DNA of 53,245 bases from Geobacteraceae bacterium (GTDB lineage: Bacteria; Desulfobacterota; Desulfuromonadia; Geobacterales; Pseudopelobacteraceae): NCBI GenBank assembly GCA_025355325.1, contig JANXZX010000142.1:1-53245 (forward strand), read 5' to 3'. The position numbers were made by a program, and so were the translations under genes. Shown in pieces: positions 27,855-37,955 of this stretch (its first letter is position 1; each line of letters begins with the position of its first letter). A model generated the notes under the pieces. The model saw nothing but the letters and a program-made list of their open reading frames with translations. It had not been told where the DNA came from and ran no database searches.

Positions 27855-27905
27855 GTCAATGTGCGTCCCCGGTATGTTGTCGCAGTATGTTATCGACCTT
27901 TTTTA

Positions 27906-27934
27906 TTGAGCAACATAACGAGTTATGCTATCAT
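27906..27934 (+). promoter_or_regulatory. Candidate promoter for secA with a dyad in the spacer
   Basis: TTGAGC (27906-27911) and TATCAT (27929-27934) are separated by 17 bases. The spacer holds a perfect dyad, CATAAC-GA-GTTATG (27914-27927). The predicted leader is about 40 bases. Confidence 0.5.
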
Positions 27935-27979
27935 ATGAAGCTATTTTGTCAAATATTTAACCTTCGGGAGATAATCAAT

Positions 27980-30673
27980 ATGTTCGGTTCACTTATCAAA
28001 AAGTTTATCGGTAGCAAGAATGAACGTGAACTAAAAAAATTGTGGCCGATTGTTGCGCAGATTAATGCCCTTGAAGCTTCACTTTCCGCGCTTTCAGATG
28101 ATCAACTGAAAGGTAAAACGGGCCAGTTCAAAGAGCGATATGCAAAGGGAGAGTCTCTTGACGCATTGCTCCCTGAGGCATTTGCTGTGTGCCGTGAAGC
28201 AAGCAAGCGAGTGCTTGGCATGCGCCATTTTGATGTCCAGTTAATAGGCGGCATGGTTCTGCATTCAGGGAAGATTGCCGAGATGAAAACCGGCGAGGGG
28301 AAAACGCTGGTTGCCACCCTCCCCGCCTACCTTAACGGTATTTCTGGCAAAGGAGTTCATGTTGTAACGGTTAACGACTATCTGGCAAAACGTGACTCCG
28401 AATGGATGGGCCAGATATACAATTTCCTTGGGCTGACGGTAGGAATCGTTGTTCACGGTATAGAAGATGATCAGCGCCGCATCAATTACGCCGCCGATAT
28501 TACGTACGGAACGAACAACGAATTTGGTTTCGACTATTTGCGGGACAATATGAAGTTTGATCTGGATGATTATGTGCAGCGCGGGTTCAACTACGCTATC
28601 GTGGATGAGGTTGACTCCATCCTGATCGATGAAGCCCGTACCCCGCTGATAATTTCCGGCCCCACCGAAGATTCGACCGACAAATATTACGTAATTAATG
28701 CCATTATTCCAAAACTGGAAAAGGGCGAAGTTATTGATGTGGAAGCAAACACACTTTCCGGAAAGCGCAAACAATATACCGGTGACTTTACTATTGATGA
28801 AAAAGGCAAAAGTGCTGCTTTGACCGAACAGGGCGTTCTGAAGGTTGAAAAACTCCTGAAAGTCGACAATCTGTATGACCCCAGAAATATTGAGATACTT
28901 CACCACGTCAACCAGGCTCTGCGCGCTCACGCCATGTACAAGCTGGATGTGGATTATGTGGTAAAAGACGGCGAAGTCATGATTGTTGATGAGTTCACCG
29001 GTCGTCTCATGCCCGGTCGCCGCTGGTCTGACGGCCTGCACCAGGCGATTGAGGCAAAGGAAGGGGTCAAAATCGAAAATGAAAACCAGACCCTGGCAAC
29101 GATTACCTTCCAAAACTATTTCCGCATGTACAGTAAATTGTCCGGAATGACCGGAACTGCTGATACTGAGGCGGAAGAATTTCATAAAATCTACAAACTC
29201 GAAGTTAGCGTCATTCCGACGAATCGACCGCTTCTCCGTCCTGACTTCCCCGATGTAATTTACAAAACGGAGAAGGAAAAATTCAAAGCGGTTATTGAAG
29301 ATATCAAAGAGCATTATGCCGTTGGTCAGCCTTGTCTGGTCGGCACCATTTCAATTGAGAAATCCGAAGTGCTTTCAGAGTTACTGAAACTCCAGGGTGT
29401 TCCGCACAGCGTTCTTAACGCCAAACAGCATGAACGTGAAGCCGAGATTGTCTCTCAGGCCGGTCGTAAAGGCGCCATAATGATTGCCACAAACATGGCG
29501 GGCCGTGGAACCGATATCGTGCTGGGCGGCAATCCGGATGCGCTTGCCAAACAGTGGCATCGGGCTAATCCTGAGGCAACTGACGAGCAATATGAAGCTA
29601 TTGTTGCCAAGTATAAGGCTGATTGCCTTGCAGAACATGATGAAGTTGTCAGTCTGGGTGGTCTGCACATTCTCGGAACAGAGCGCCACGAATCACGCCG
29701 CATTGACAACCAGCTCCGTGGTCGCTCCGGTCGCCAGGGTGATCCGGGTTCATCTAAATTCTATCTTTCATTGGAAGATGATCTGTTGCGAATTTTTGGA
29801 TCAGAACGTGTCTCAAAAATCATGGATCTTCTGAAAATTGAAGAAGGTGAAGCTATTACCCACAGCATGATTTCACGGTCGATTGAAAATGCGCAGAAAA
29901 AAGTTGAAGCACACAACTTTGATATTCGTAAACATCTCATCGAATATGATGATGTCATGAACAAGCAGCGTGAAGTAATTTACACCCAACGTCGTGAGAT
30001 TCTTGCCGGTCAGGATATTCGCGGGACGTTTCTGGATTTGCTGGATGAAACCATAGAAGAAATTGCCTCTACCTTTGCCGTTGACAAGGTATCACCGCAC
30101 GATTGGGATTGGCAGGGATTAAGCGAAAGCGTTTACAAGTGTTTCAACCTTCAACTTGATCTGCCGAAAGACATGATAAGCCGCCTGAATCCGGTTAACT
30201 TTCATGACACCCTTAAAGAACAGGCCCATGCAATATTTAACGGGCGGGTTACGGAGATGGGTGATGAACTTATGGATCACCTTATCAAAGTTATGCTGCT
30301 GCAAGCGATCGACACTCACTGGAAAGACCACCTCCTGAACATCGACCACCTCAAGGAAGGTATTGGCTTGCGCGGGTACGGTCAGAAAGACCCGAAACAG
30401 GAATACAAAAAAGAGGCTTATAACCTTTTTATGGAGTTGATGGTTCGTATCCGTGTAGAAGTTGTTGAACGTATTTATTGGGTTCAGATTAACCACGAAG
30501 GCGAAGAAATTGCGGAAATCGAAGAAGAATTACAAAGCAAGAAACTGATTTTCAATCTTGGTGGCGGTGAAGAGCATGCCCACGAACCGTTAAAAAGCCA
30601 GAAGGTTGCCGGACGTAACGATGCCTGTCCCTGTGGAAGTGGTAAAAAATACAAAAAATGTTGCGGGAAGTAG
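27980..30673 (+). CDS. secA: Preprotein translocase ATPase SecA
   Basis: An 897-residue motor of the Sec export pathway. Walker A is TGEGKT (104-109), and the DEAD-type box is DEVD (209-212) followed by [16 protein letters not shown]. The second nucleotide domain carries [11 protein letters not shown] and [31 protein letters not shown]. The extreme C-terminus [13 protein letters not shown] (C883, C885, C894, C895) is the zinc-binding SecB contact. The ATG at 27980 is chosen because GGGAG lies nine bases upstream and [19 protein letters not shown] is the standard start; an upstream in-frame codon at 27887 would precede the promoter. Confidence 0.97.
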   Translation: MFGSLIKKFIGSKNERELKKLWPIVAQINALEASLSALSDDQLKGKTGQFKERYAKGESLDALLPEAFAVCREASKRVLGMRHFDVQLIGGMVLHSGKIAEMKTGEGKTLVATLPAYLNGISGKGVHVVTVNDYLAKRDSEWMGQIYNFLGLTVGIVVHGIEDDQRRINYAADITYGTNNEFGFDYLRDNMKFDLDDYVQRGFNYAIVDEVDSILIDEARTPLIISGPTEDSTDKYYVINAIIPKLEKGEVIDVEANTLSGKRKQYTGDFTIDEKGKSAALTEQGVLKVEKLLKVDNLYDPRNIEILHHVNQALRAHAMYKLDVDYVVKDGEVMIVDEFTGRLMPGRRWSDGLHQAIEAKEGVKIENENQTLATITFQNYFRMYSKLSGMTGTADTEAEEFHKIYKLEVSVIPTNRPLLRPDFPDVIYKTEKEKFKAVIEDIKEHYAVGQPCLVGTISIEKSEVLSELLKLQGVPHSVLNAKQHEREAEIVSQAGRKGAIMIATNMAGRGTDIVLGGNPDALAKQWHRANPEATDEQYEAIVAKYKADCLAEHDEVVSLGGLHILGTERHESRRIDNQLRGRSGRQGDPGSSKFYLSLEDDLLRIFGSERVSKIMDLLKIEEGEAITHSMISRSIENAQKKVEAHNFDIRKHLIEYDDVMNKQREVIYTQRREILAGQDIRGTFLDLLDETIEEIASTFAVDKVSPHDWDWQGLSESVYKCFNLQLDLPKDMISRLNPVNFHDTLKEQAHAIFNGRVTEMGDELMDHLIKVMLLQAIDTHWKDHLLNIDHLKEGIGLRGYGQKDPKQEYKKEAYNLFMELMVRIRVEVVERIYWVQINHEGEEIAEIEEELQSKKLIFNLGGGEEHAHEPLKSQKVAGRNDACPCGSGKKYKKCCGK

Positions 30674-30721
30674 CAACTGATTTCCACCGTGCATCATGAT
30701 GAGTAACAAGAGGACATCCTT

Positions 30722-31903
30722 ATGAATATACAGGGATTTTTGTTTTCAACAGTTGAAGCGGCAATAAAGAAGCCCGGCCGCAGGGACCTTGCGCTTATTT
30801 ACTCTGAAGTGCCTGCGACAGCAGCGGCGGTTTTTACTACCAGCACCGTCAAGGCGGCACCGGTATTGGTTTCCTGCGAACATATCGCCTGTGGAACAGC
30901 TCAGGCGCTTATCGTTAACAGCGGTAATGCCAACGCATGTACCGGCGAACCCGGTATGATAGTCGCGAAAGAAACGGCACATCTTGTTGCTCATCGTCTC
31001 GGTATCGATGATTCAGCGGTACAGGTCTGTTCAACCGGAGTGATTGGCGTACCACTACCTCTGGAACGCATCAGCTCGGCTATACCGCAGCTGGTTGAAG
31101 GGCTGTCATCAGGCACGCTGGATGATGTTGCCCAGGCAATAATGACGACCGACACCTTCCCGAAAATGGAAGCGGTCTGCGGTACAGCAGGAGGCAAGAC
31201 TTACAGTGTTGCCGGCATCGCCAAAGGGGCCGGCATGATCATGCCTAATATGGCAACCATGCTTTCGTTCATAATAACTGATGCGGCTGTAGATTCAGAC
31301 TTTCTGCAAAAGTTATTCAGGAATGCGGTTGATTGTTCATTTAATGCCATCACTGTAGATGGCGACATGTCAACCAATGACACCTGCCTGATAATGGCCA
31401 ACGGCATGGCTCAAAATCCGTTGATCAGGGAAGGATCAATTGAGGGAGAGACTTTTGCGGCACTAGTATGTGACGTATTACTTTCTCTGGCCAAACTGAT
31501 CGTAAAAGATGGCGAAGGCGCAACAAAATTTGTCGAAATACGGGTGAGCGGCGCCAAAGACAATTCAGACGCAAAGCGGGCCGCCATGGCGATTGCCAAC
31601 TCAAGTCTGGTCAAGACCGCTTTTTTTGGACAGGATGCCAACTGGGGACGGATTTTTGCCGCCGTCGGGTATTCTGGTGCCGAGGTCGATCAATCACGAC
31701 TTTCATTGCGCTTTGATGATGTCTGCATGGCCAGGGATGGCATATTTGCCGGTGGAGACGCAGAAGCACTCGGCACAGAAATACTCAAACAGAAAGAGTT
31801 TACCGTTTCGGTAGATCTTGGCATCGGGAGTGGCACTGCCACAGTGTACACCTCGGACCTGACACACGAATATGTCAGTATAAACGCCGATTACCGATCT
31901 TGA
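30722..31903 (+). CDS. argJ: Bifunctional glutamate N-acetyltransferase / amino-acid N-acetyltransferase
   Basis: A 393-residue Ntn-type enzyme of arginine synthesis, which recycles the acetyl group from acetylornithine to glutamate. The self-cleavage site is in KGAGMIMPNMATM, with T179 as the new N-terminal nucleophile. NSGNANACTG near the N-terminus and ATKFVEIRVSGA are typical. AAGAGGA precedes the ATG. It lies 48 bases after secA, as in several Geobacter-type genomes, and ends with a strong terminator. Confidence 0.95.
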   Translation: MNIQGFLFSTVEAAIKKPGRRDLALIYSEVPATAAAVFTTSTVKAAPVLVSCEHIACGTAQALIVNSGNANACTGEPGMIVAKETAHLVAHRLGIDDSAVQVCSTGVIGVPLPLERISSAIPQLVEGLSSGTLDDVAQAIMTTDTFPKMEAVCGTAGGKTYSVAGIAKGAGMIMPNMATMLSFIITDAAVDSDFLQKLFRNAVDCSFNAITVDGDMSTNDTCLIMANGMAQNPLIREGSIEGETFAALVCDVLLSLAKLIVKDGEGATKFVEIRVSGAKDNSDAKRAAMAIANSSLVKTAFFGQDANWGRIFAAVGYSGAEVDQSRLSLRFDDVCMARDGIFAGGDAEALGTEILKQKEFTVSVDLGIGSGTATVYTSDLTHEYVSINADYRS

Positions 31904-31925
31904 TTTAATACACAAACCATCTTCG

Positions 31926-31949
31926 AGCCCCCCACTTGCGGGGGCTTTT
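31926..31949 (+). terminator. Intrinsic terminator after argJ
   Basis: AGCCCCC (31926-31932) pairs with GGGGGCT (31940-31946) around a seven-base loop, followed by TTTT. It would end secA-argJ transcription. Confidence 0.8.
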
Positions 31950-31978
31950 GTCGTAATTCAGTACTCCAGAGATACCTC

Positions 31979-33151
31979 GTGACTATTTTTAAAATTATTC
32001 TTACCGTAGTACTTCTTTCACTTTCGACCAATCTAAAAGCCGCTGATGACCTTATGGATGTGGGTCGGGCTGTATCCATCGATGCCATGCTTGAAAACGC
32101 CATTCGTCGTGGAATGATTGCCGGCGGCGTAGTGGTTGTCGGGAATCATTCCGGGCAGCTGTATAGTACCGCGCAAGGCCGATTGTCTCCGGACGCCGCT
32201 TCACCCCGGCTTACCGAGCGAACGCTCTTTGATATAGCTTCACTTACCAAAGTAATAGCGACAGCACCCGCAATAATGAAATTACTGGAAAAGAATGAAG
32301 TCAATCTGCTTGATCCGTTGTCCCGCTGGTTTCCGGAATTTGAAGAAACAGATCGAGAAGAAATCACTATTCTCAATCTATTAACACACACGTCCGGAAT
32401 TGATGATATTGATATTACGACCGAAGATCCGCTTAATAAACTGATAGAAAAACTTCGATTTCAACACAACGGCATATATCCCGGAAACCGCTTTCGATAT
32501 GCCGACATTAACTTCATTTTGTTGGGAGAACTCGTAAAACGGGTTTCCCACATTCCTCTTGACAGCTTTTGTTCCGAATATATTTTCGCTCCGACAGGTA
32601 TGGCAGAAACCGGTTTTCTGCCTCAAACCGGATCAGGCGTTATCGCACCCACATCTACTCAGAGCAAAATGGTTCCGGTCGGAATGGTGCAGGATATGAA
32701 CGCGCGCCGACTGGGAGGGGTTGCAGGACATGCCGGTTTATTCAGTAATGCCAACGACCTGAGCAGATTTTCAGCCATGATCCTCAACCGGGGAACATAC
32801 AATGGTAACCGGATATTTTCAGAACGCGTCATAACACAAATGACGTCTCCGTACTTTGCCAACCATGGGAAGATAATGAGAGGGCTGGGCTGGGACATTA
32901 ATTCGCCTTTTTCATCGCCGAGAGGAGTCTATTTTTCCGACATGTCTTTCGGCCATACCGGATATAGCGGTTCATCGATCTGGATTGACCCTGATCAGGA
33001 CCTCTATGTAATTCTTTTGACCGTGCGTCTGGATTACTCAAAAGTTCGTCAGTTTAATCAATTACGAAGTGATATATCGAGCCTTGCCGTATCCATTTTT
33101 TCTAACCCGAAAATCGTATCAGAAATTACCAACAGCTTCAAAATCCCCTGA
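31979..33151 (+). CDS. Exported serine hydrolase, beta-lactamase class C-like
   Basis: A 390-residue protein of the serine beta-lactamase/transpeptidase-like family. It has a signal peptide (about 1-21), S88-x-x-K91 (SLTK) with the nucleophile and base, a Y172-A-D174 segment in place of Y-x-N, and H324-T-G326 as the KTG-box equivalent. Such proteins are usually esterases, D-aminopeptidases or cell-wall hydrolases, not resistance enzymes. The GTG start at 31979 is taken because the signal peptide begins there. It is separated from argJ by a terminator and only 29 bases. Confidence 0.82.
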   Translation: MTIFKIILTVVLLSLSTNLKAADDLMDVGRAVSIDAMLENAIRRGMIAGGVVVVGNHSGQLYSTAQGRLSPDAASPRLTERTLFDIASLTKVIATAPAIMKLLEKNEVNLLDPLSRWFPEFEETDREEITILNLLTHTSGIDDIDITTEDPLNKLIEKLRFQHNGIYPGNRFRYADINFILLGELVKRVSHIPLDSFCSEYIFAPTGMAETGFLPQTGSGVIAPTSTQSKMVPVGMVQDMNARRLGGVAGHAGLFSNANDLSRFSAMILNRGTYNGNRIFSERVITQMTSPYFANHGKIMRGLGWDINSPFSSPRGVYFSDMSFGHTGYSGSSIWIDPDQDLYVILLTVRLDYSKVRQFNQLRSDISSLAVSIFSNPKIVSEITNSFKIP

Positions 33152-33240
33152 AACGCTAATACCTTGACACGATATTACGCCTGTGCTAGTTGTTCCTAAG
33201 AAGTTTTATCCTGCGTACCCACTCAGCAAGGGAGGGATCG

Positions 33241-34383
33241 ATGAGCATTAAAGTGCTGGTAGCCGACGACAGTATCACCATTCAAAAAGTAATCGGCATC
33301 ATATTCGGCGGAGATGAATATTCATTGACGGTTGTCGACAATGGCAAAGCCGCAATTGAAAAAGCCCGGGAAATTAACCCGGATATACTTCTTATAGATG
33401 CCCTGATGCCGGGTATGACCGGTTATGAAGTTTCTGAAGTGGTTCGTGCAACGCCGTCTCTAGCTGACAAGCCGATTCTGATCCTTACCGGATCTTTTGA
33501 GCCATTTGACGAGGAAAAGGCAAAAAAATGCGGAGCTGACGATTTTATTGCCAAGCCGTTTGAATCGCAGCAGATAATCACCAAGGTACAAGAGCTATTG
33601 GAACTTGGAAAGAATAGAGCCCAGTCAACTCTGGCCTCGCAGGCACAGACTGAAATAAGTGCTGAACAGCCTCCAATAGCAACTGCTCCCACATTTGATG
33701 TATCGGCTCAGGTGGCTTTTGTTCAGCCTGAAGCTCCGAAGTCAGCAGATCCTGCCGATATATGGGGCGCTTTTACTCCTGAAGATGCACCGTTTGCTGA
33801 AGTCACAGAAGTTCCGGTTACTGAAGATCTTTCTGCTTCATCCTTCGATCCCGATGTTTTTGCCATCGTATCCGAGGAAGAAGATGTACAGTTCACAAAG
33901 CCCGCCCCGGTAACAACTCCATCATTTCAAAGCACCGGTACTCAATGGCTTCCTGTTGAGGAAAGTACTTTTGAGTTTGAAGAAGAAACCGGATCTGGTA
34001 TCGCGACTACAGTTGTGGAACAGTCGATTACAATCCAGGAACCATCCATCGATGACATTTCTTTTGAGGATGAGACTGAATTTCAAACAGTACAAACTCC
34101 TCCGGAGGCTGATTATACTTCTGCTCCCGCTCCGGAAAGTGCCGACTTCACCGTTCCACCGTCGATGTATGAAGAGCCACCAGTGCTTGAACCGGTTGCT
34201 GCCGCAATGGTTGCATCCACCGAAACACCCCCTGCTCCGCTCAGTCTGACTGAAGAACAATTGAAAGCTGCAATCTCAAGCGCATCAAAAGAAGTTATTG
34301 AACGAATCGTTTGGGAAGTTGTTCCCGACCTTGCTGAAGCCCTGATCCGCGACGCAATCAGAAAAATTAAAGAAGGGATTTAA
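33241..34383 (+). CDS. Receiver-domain protein with long acidic Pro-rich linker and conserved C-terminal helix
   Basis: A 380-residue protein. The REC domain (about 1-120) is complete: D9/D10, phospho-D53 (LLIDALMPG), T83 and K105. Residues ~130-330 are rich in Glu, Asp, Pro, Ser and Thr with few hydrophobics, and are probably disordered. The last ~45 residues form a helix block, SKEVIERIVWEVVPDLAEALIRDAIRKI. The order REC, Pro/acid-rich linker, terminal helix is like RomR, and the linker-plus-helix part resembles PopZ; both are polar organisers. The ATG at 33241 has AAGGGAGGG just upstream. No output DNA-binding domain is present. Polar function is inference. Confidence 0.82.
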   Translation: MSIKVLVADDSITIQKVIGIIFGGDEYSLTVVDNGKAAIEKAREINPDILLIDALMPGMTGYEVSEVVRATPSLADKPILILTGSFEPFDEEKAKKCGADDFIAKPFESQQIITKVQELLELGKNRAQSTLASQAQTEISAEQPPIATAPTFDVSAQVAFVQPEAPKSADPADIWGAFTPEDAPFAEVTEVPVTEDLSASSFDPDVFAIVSEEEDVQFTKPAPVTTPSFQSTGTQWLPVEESTFEFEEETGSGIATTVVEQSITIQEPSIDDISFEDETEFQTVQTPPEADYTSAPAPESADFTVPPSMYEEPPVLEPVAAAMVASTETPPAPLSLTEEQLKAAISSASKEVIERIVWEVVPDLAEALIRDAIRKIKEGI

Positions 34384-34410
34384 TTCCCCGCGTGTGCATA
34401 GCAACTATGA

Positions 34411-34436
34411 GGGGGTGGAAACATCCCCTTTTTTTT
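34411..34436 (+). terminator. Intrinsic terminator / candidate attenuator immediately before trpD
   Basis: GGGGGTG (34411-34417) pairs with CATCCCC (34422-34428; one G-T pair) around a GAAA tetraloop, followed by eight T. Only 16 bases separate it from the trpD ATG, so it may end the receiver-gene mRNA, attenuate trpDC, or both. Confidence 0.85.
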
Positions 34437-34452
34437 GTACGGAGAAACCGAC

Positions 34453-35508
34453 ATGATAAAAATAGCCATAGCCAAAGTTGTTGAGCGTAAAAATCTGACC
34501 GAGGGCGAGATGATCGAGGTCATGAACCAGATCATGTCCGGCGAGTGCACCCCCGCTCAAATCGGCGCTTTCATTACCGCCCTGCGTATGAAGGGGGAAA
34601 CCGTTGATGAAATCACCGGCGCTGCCCGGGTTATGCGTGAACGGGCGACCCCGATCCGGGTCGGCAAAGGCGTGTTGGACATCGACCGCGACGACATCAA
34701 TATCGACCGGGAAACCATTCTCGATGTGGTCGGTACCGGCGGTGACGGGACCAATACGTTTAATATATCCACCACTGTATCCTTCGTTGTTTCAGCCTGT
34801 GGAGTCAAAGTCGCCAAGCACGGCAACCGTTCCGTATCCTCTTCCTGCGGCAGCGCGGACGTACTTGAAAAGCTGGGCATTAACCTTGACGTAACTCCGG
34901 AAACGGTTGAAGGGTGCATCGACCGGATCGGTATCGGTTTTCTTTTCGCCCCTGCCCTGCACGGCGCCATGAAACATGCCATAGGACCGAGGCGCGAGAT
35001 CGGTATTCGCACGATATTCAACATACTCGGCCCACTGACCAACCCGGCTGGAGCCGATTGCCAGGTGATGGGGGTATATCAGGCCGATCTGGTTGAAAAG
35101 CTTGCAGGTGTCCTGCAAAAGCTTGGCTGCGCACACGGTTTTGTCGTACACGGTTCGGACGGAATGGACGAAATGACGTTGACCGGCGAAACGCTTGTTG
35201 CCGAGGTTACCAAGTTCGGTGTTACACTGAGCACCGTCTCCCCTGAGCAGTTCGGACTGAACCGCTGCACAATGGAGGCGCTCAAAGGAGGCGATGCCGT
35301 TGTAAACGCTGAGATAGTTGCAGCGGTGCTGAAGGGCGAAAAAGGACCCCGACGCGACATTGTACTGCTGAATGCCGGATTTGCCCTGGTAGCAGCCGGG
35401 AAGGCAACCTCTCCATCTGAGGGAATGCTTCTTGCGGCTGAGGCCATTGACTCGGGACGTGCCCTGCAGCAAGTGCAAAAACTGGCAGAACTGACGAACA
35501 AGGATTAG
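34453..35508 (+). CDS. trpD: Anthranilate phosphoribosyltransferase
   Basis: A 351-residue enzyme of tryptophan synthesis joining anthranilate and [17 protein letters not shown] binds pyrophosphate, [18 protein letters not shown] and the anthranilate-site R in [10 protein letters not shown] are present. The ATG at 34453 has GGAG nine bases upstream; an in-frame TTG at 34435 lies in the terminator T-tract. It is followed by trpC with a 15-base gap. trpE and trpG are not in the window. Confidence 0.95.
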   Translation: MIKIAIAKVVERKNLTEGEMIEVMNQIMSGECTPAQIGAFITALRMKGETVDEITGAARVMRERATPIRVGKGVLDIDRDDINIDRETILDVVGTGGDGTNTFNISTTVSFVVSACGVKVAKHGNRSVSSSCGSADVLEKLGINLDVTPETVEGCIDRIGIGFLFAPALHGAMKHAIGPRREIGIRTIFNILGPLTNPAGADCQVMGVYQADLVEKLAGVLQKLGCAHGFVVHGSDGMDEMTLTGETLVAEVTKFGVTLSTVSPEQFGLNRCTMEALKGGDAVVNAEIVAAVLKGEKGPRRDIVLLNAGFALVAAGKATSPSEGMLLAAEAIDSGRALQQVQKLAELTNKD

Positions 35509-35523
35509 AGGGAACCATTTACC

Positions 35524-36330
35524 ATGACCGCCAACACTCCCGACATTTTAAACAAAATTGTCGCCTGCAAACGTGAAGAAGTTGCAGCAGCCAAAGCCGC
35601 AGCACCAATTGGAGAGCTGAAGGCACGCATTGGCGATCTGGAGGATGTTCCACGCGGCTTTGCGCGGCACCTTCGTGAAGCCGCAGCTTCAGGTTGGACA
35701 GCAATCATTGCAGAAGTCAAGAAAGCTTCTCCGAGCAAGGGGATCATTCGAGCCGATTTCGACCCACTGGAGATTGCCGGGATCTATCAGGAAAATGGAG
35801 CCACCTGCCTGTCGGTTCTCACCGACGAGCATTTTTTTCAAGGGCACCTCCGCTACCTGGCTCTGATTCGTGAGGCTGTATCGCTGCCGTTACTGCGCAA
35901 AGACTTTATCTGTGACCCGTATCAGATCTATGAAGCTCGCGCCGCCGGTGCTGATGCGATCCTGCTGATTGCCGCGATGCTTGATCTGAACGAGCTACGT
36001 GAATTCCATGCAGTGGCACGGGACCTTAATCTTGATGTGCTGTTGGAAGTTCATGATGAAGCTGAAATGGAAACTGCTCTTCATACTGATTGTTCGCTGA
36101 TAGGTGTCAATAATCGTAATCTGCGCACGTTTGAAACCGATCTCGGCACTACCGGTGTCCTGGCCCGCATGCTGCCCACGGATCGTTTGCTGGTTACCGA
36201 GAGTGGCATTGAAAATCGTGCAGACATCGTCCGGCTGCAATCTGAAGGAGCCAGGGCCTTTTTGATCGGCGAGTCGATGATTCGTGAAAACGACATTGGG
36301 GCGAAGTTGCGCGAACTATTAAACGACTGA
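35524..36330 (+). CDS. trpC: Indole-3-glycerol phosphate synthase
   Basis: A 268-residue TIM-barrel enzyme that closes the indole ring. IIAEVKKASPSKGII carries the catalytic lysine, LRKDFICDPYQIYEARAAGADAILLI and GVNNRNLRTFETDL follow, and VTESGI near the end binds phosphate. Length is normal. It is monofunctional, with no fused TrpF. It sits in the same transcript as trpD. Confidence 0.95.
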   Translation: MTANTPDILNKIVACKREEVAAAKAAAPIGELKARIGDLEDVPRGFARHLREAAASGWTAIIAEVKKASPSKGIIRADFDPLEIAGIYQENGATCLSVLTDEHFFQGHLRYLALIREAVSLPLLRKDFICDPYQIYEARAAGADAILLIAAMLDLNELREFHAVARDLNLDVLLEVHDEAEMETALHTDCSLIGVNNRNLRTFETDLGTTGVLARMLPTDRLLVTESGIENRADIVRLQSEGARAFLIGESMIRENDIGAKLRELLND

Positions 36331-36348
36331 TAGACTGGGGAATTACAG

Positions 36349-36576
36349 ATGGCAAAAAAACAGGGCATCGGATTGGCAATTATTGCCTTTGCAGTATATA
36401 TCATCGGCGGAATCGGAACTTTTGGCGGCTTGGCCTTGATCTTCTTCATGAAAAACAAGGATCTCATGGGATGGGGTGAAGGAAGGTCAATCGGGTATCT
36501 TTTTCTCTGCGTGGGACTCTGTCTTTCGATTATGGGTGTTATCCTGATGCGGGTGTTCAGGAACCGGGGACTTTGA
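36349..36576 (+). CDS. Small two-TM membrane protein, unrecognised
   Basis: A 75-residue product with two hydrophobic helices (about residues 8-33 and 47-68), joined by a polar loop KNKDLMGWGEGRS, and a basic C-terminus. No family is recognised. GGGGA precedes the ATG at normal spacing, and it lies 18 bases after trpC, so it is probably translated. It is convergent with ctpA. No functional link to tryptophan synthesis is evident. Confidence 0.6.
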   Translation: MAKKQGIGLAIIAFAVYIIGGIGTFGGLALIFFMKNKDLMGWGEGRSIGYLFLCVGLCLSIMGVILMRVFRNRGL

Positions 36577-36602
36577 ATCATCTTCCTGAATTTTGATCAT
36601 AT

Positions 36603-37955
36603 TTACATAAACCCACCCTCTTTCAACACATTGAGCGAATTCAGCAATTCAAGTGCCCGCCTGAGCTGAATGTCTTTCCGGGCATCGGCGTCGTTGGCTG
36701 CTCCACCGCCAACACTGCTGGAATACGTCTTGTGAACCATCTGGGAAGCACCGTCCTCTTTGCCATCTGAGGCAAGACTCTTTTCCAGATCCTTTTCCTT
36801 GATTTCCATTCCCTTCACTTTAGCCGGAAGCGGCATGACATTCGATACTTCCACATCCGGAATAATCCCTTTCGCCTGAATTGATCGACCAAGCGGCGTG
36901 TAATAGCGTGCTGTTGTCAGTTTGAGTGCTGCGCCGCCTTTCATCGGTACTATTGATTGAACCGATCCCTTGCCGAAACTCTGCGTCCCCATTATTATCG
37001 CTCGTTTATGATCCTGAAGGGCACCGGCGACGATTTCAGATGCGCTGGCACTGCCGCCGTTGATGAGGACCACTATCGGATAGTGCGGCTCCTTTGCTCC
37101 CACAGACGCGTTATAGACACGATTTGAATCGGAGGTACGCCCTTTCATACTGACAATTGCGGTATTATTGATATTTTCCCCGACAAAACAGTTGGCTACT
37201 TCAACGCATGAACTTACCAAGCCACCCGGATTGTAACGAAGATCCAGAATAAGCCCCTTTAGTGTTCCGCCGGATTTGGTATGGAGCGCTTTCAACGCTT
37301 CCTTGAACTCACTTCCGGTACGCTCCTGAAATTGGGATATCCGAATGTACCCATATCCGGAATCAAAGAGCTTGGTTTTCAAGCTCTTAACCTTGATAAG
37401 GTCACGCACAAGTTTAAATACCAGCGGCTTTGCGCTTTCGGCACGAACTATTGTCAGAGTTACCGGCGTACCCTTCACACCGCGCATTTTTTTAACTGCT
37501 GCCGTAATATTCATCCCGTTGGTTGACGTTCCGTCTATCTTCCATATGTAATCATTAGCCAGAATTCCAGCCCGTGAGGCCGGTGTATCGTCAATCGGGG
37601 CGATAACCATCAGCTTGCCGTCTTTTGTTCCAAGCTCGATTCCGACGCCGCCAAACGCTCCCGATAGCTGCACTTCCATCTCATGATACGGTTCAGGAGG
37701 AAGGTAGGCGCTATGAGGATCAAGTGTTGCGAGCATGCCATCAACCATGCTTTTTACAAGTTTCTTGGAGTCAGGTTTTTCCACATAGTTTTTAAGAACT
37801 GCTGCATACGCTTGCCGGAGAAGGTTTATCGAATCAGCTTCGGAAGTGACATTTTGGTGTTTACGGGCAAAAAACAAAACAGAAAGACAGATCATCACCA
37901 GACAAACTAACAGTACTAACAGCTTGGGAACAGGTTTCTTAAAAACAGACAGCAT
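36603..37955 (-). CDS. ctpA: C-terminal processing peptidase (S41 family)
   Basis: A 450-residue periplasmic protease with an N-terminal signal/membrane anchor (about 10-30), a PDZ domain (about 95-170) and the S41 core. The Ser/Lys dyad is S304 (in GGSASASEI) and K329 (SFGKG). It trims or degrades proteins from the C-terminus. Its TAATG start overlaps the ntrX stop, so it belongs to the ntrY-ntrX-ctpA transcript. A link between signalling and envelope proteolysis is implied by position only. Confidence 0.92.
   Translation of the reverse strand: MLSVFKKPVPKLLVLLVCLVMICLSVLFFARKHQNVTSEADSINLLRQAYAAVLKNYVEKPDSKKLVKSMVDGMLATLDPHSAYLPPEPYHEMEVQLSGAFGGVGIELGTKDGKLMVIAPIDDTPASRAGILANDYIWKIDGTSTNGMNITAAVKKMRGVKGTPVTLTIVRAESAKPLVFKLVRDLIKVKSLKTKLFDSGYGYIRISQFQERTGSEFKEALKALHTKSGGTLKGLILDLRYNPGGLVSSCVEVANCFVGENINNTAIVSMKGRTSDSNRVYNASVGAKEPHYPIVVLINGGSASASEIVAGALQDHKRAIIMGTQSFGKGSVQSIVPMKGGAALKLTTARYYTPLGRSIQAKGIIPDVEVSNVMPLPAKVKGMEIKEKDLEKSLASDGKEDGASQMVHKTYSSSVGGGAANDADARKDIQLRRALELLNSLNVLKEGGFM

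Noticed and set aside
28265-29314. Long minus-strand open frame (349 codons) inside secA
   Set aside because: It lies fully antisense to highly conserved SecA motifs, has no ribosome-binding site and its translation looks like no protein family.
31979-33151. Antibiotic-resistance beta-lactamase
   Set aside because: The S-x-x-K and HTG boxes place it in the broad serine-hydrolase family, but the Y-A-D segment and general pattern do not support a dedicated resistance enzyme.
34407-34440. Possible tryptophan leader peptide before trpD
   Set aside because: Only one Trp codon, no ribosome-binding site, and the frame runs through the T-tract; not enough for a classical trp leader.
34792-35478. 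Minus-strand open frame (228 codons) inside trpD
   Set aside because: Shadow of the conserved trpD frame; composition is unlike the neighbours' proteins and no start signal is present.
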